A DNA stretch of 5,558 nucleotides from Candidatus Staskawiczbacteria bacterium. Lineage in GTDB: Bacteria; Patescibacteriota; Minisyncoccia; Minisyncoccales; Staskawiczbacteraceae. The position numbers and the translations under genes are program-made. A model generated the notes under the pieces. That model did not search any database. It was not told the origin of the DNA and worked only from the letters and a program-made list of their open reading frames with translations. Location: positions 1 to 5,558 of the forward strand of contig VGLO01000040.1 of assembly GCA_016866675.1 (NCBI GenBank), read 5' to 3'. Shown in pieces: positions 5,385 to 5,558 of this stretch. Each line of letters begins with the position of its first letter. Position 1 is the stretch's first letter.

Positions 5385-5558
5385 CTACAAAATCCCGTCT
5401 ACGGTAGTGCGGTACAGGGCTGCATCGCTAATATGTAAACTTCTCTTTAGCCCAACGTCAAGATTTTTTGAAAATCGGTAACGGTAAGTACTTCGGCCGG
5501 TACTCACATCAACGGAGTGATCGCCTTGGGGCGAAAGTCCCATCACACCTACATCCTC
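5385..5558 (-). CDS. C-terminal 57 aa of an unidentified protein (5' end outside window)
   Basis: The minus strand is open from the right edge to TAG at 5385-5387. The visible residues include EDVGVMGLSPQGDHSVDV and a basic, aromatic stretch STGRSTYRYRF, and end LYRTTVDGIL. No membrane segment or signal can be seen. I do not recognise the family. G+C is about 49% by hand count, clearly higher than in the operon at the left, which fits a core chromosomal gene. It points the same way as the tRNA gene, but a 136-nt gap makes co-transcription uncertain. Confidence 0.6.
   Translation of the reverse strand, partial: EDVGVMGLSPQGDHSVDVSTGRSTYRYRFSKNLDVGLKRSLHISDAALYRTTVDGIL

Noticed and set aside
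1..5558. CRISPR array, insertion sequence or transposase
   Set aside because: No regularly spaced repeats, terminal inverted repeats or transposase motifs were visible.

Overview
The window looks like a Bacteroidota (Flavobacteriia or Cytophagia-type) chromosome. The coding DNA is AT-rich, genes rarely have a Shine-Dalgarno sequence, the secreted coiled-coil protein has a signal peptide ending in ...G|Q, and the tRNA gene lacks an encoded CCA. The assignment rests on these general features only, as no marker gene is present.

Positions 1-3482 hold a tight plus-strand operon of four genes. They are the 3' end of an unidentified gene, a signal-anchored trypsin-like serine peptidase with an intact His/Asp/Ser triad, a five-helix membrane protein, and a secreted coiled-coil protein. 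The membrane protein carries a von Willebrand A (vWA) domain split by a YfaP/DUF2135-like domain. Two junctions are ATGA overlaps and one is a 2-nt gap, so the genes are probably co-translated. The last three products are all predicted to act outside the cytoplasm, which suggests an envelope-located protease/vWA assembly. I do not recognise this combination as a named system.

Positions 3483-5175 look like decaying accessory DNA. There is a small C-terminal gene remnant, a very AT-rich orphan gene of 149-151 aa, and a CbbX/SpoVK-type AAA+ ATPase. The ATPase is broken by a 1-nt loss in an A-run and by an in-frame TAA. Next to the tRNA is the 5' stub of a cytosine-5 DNA methyltransferase, with motif I and a motif II-like NE still readable. 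It is also interrupted by TAA and cut off at the tRNA.

Positions 5176-5558 look like core chromosome. They hold tRNA-Phe(GAA) on the minus strand and the C-terminus of an unidentified minus-strand gene, whose G+C is about 49% by hand count against about 27% in the orphan gene. The methyltransferase stub stops at the 3' end of the tRNA gene. With the composition step, this suggests that 1-5175 is the tRNA-proximal end of a genomic island inserted at tRNA-Phe.
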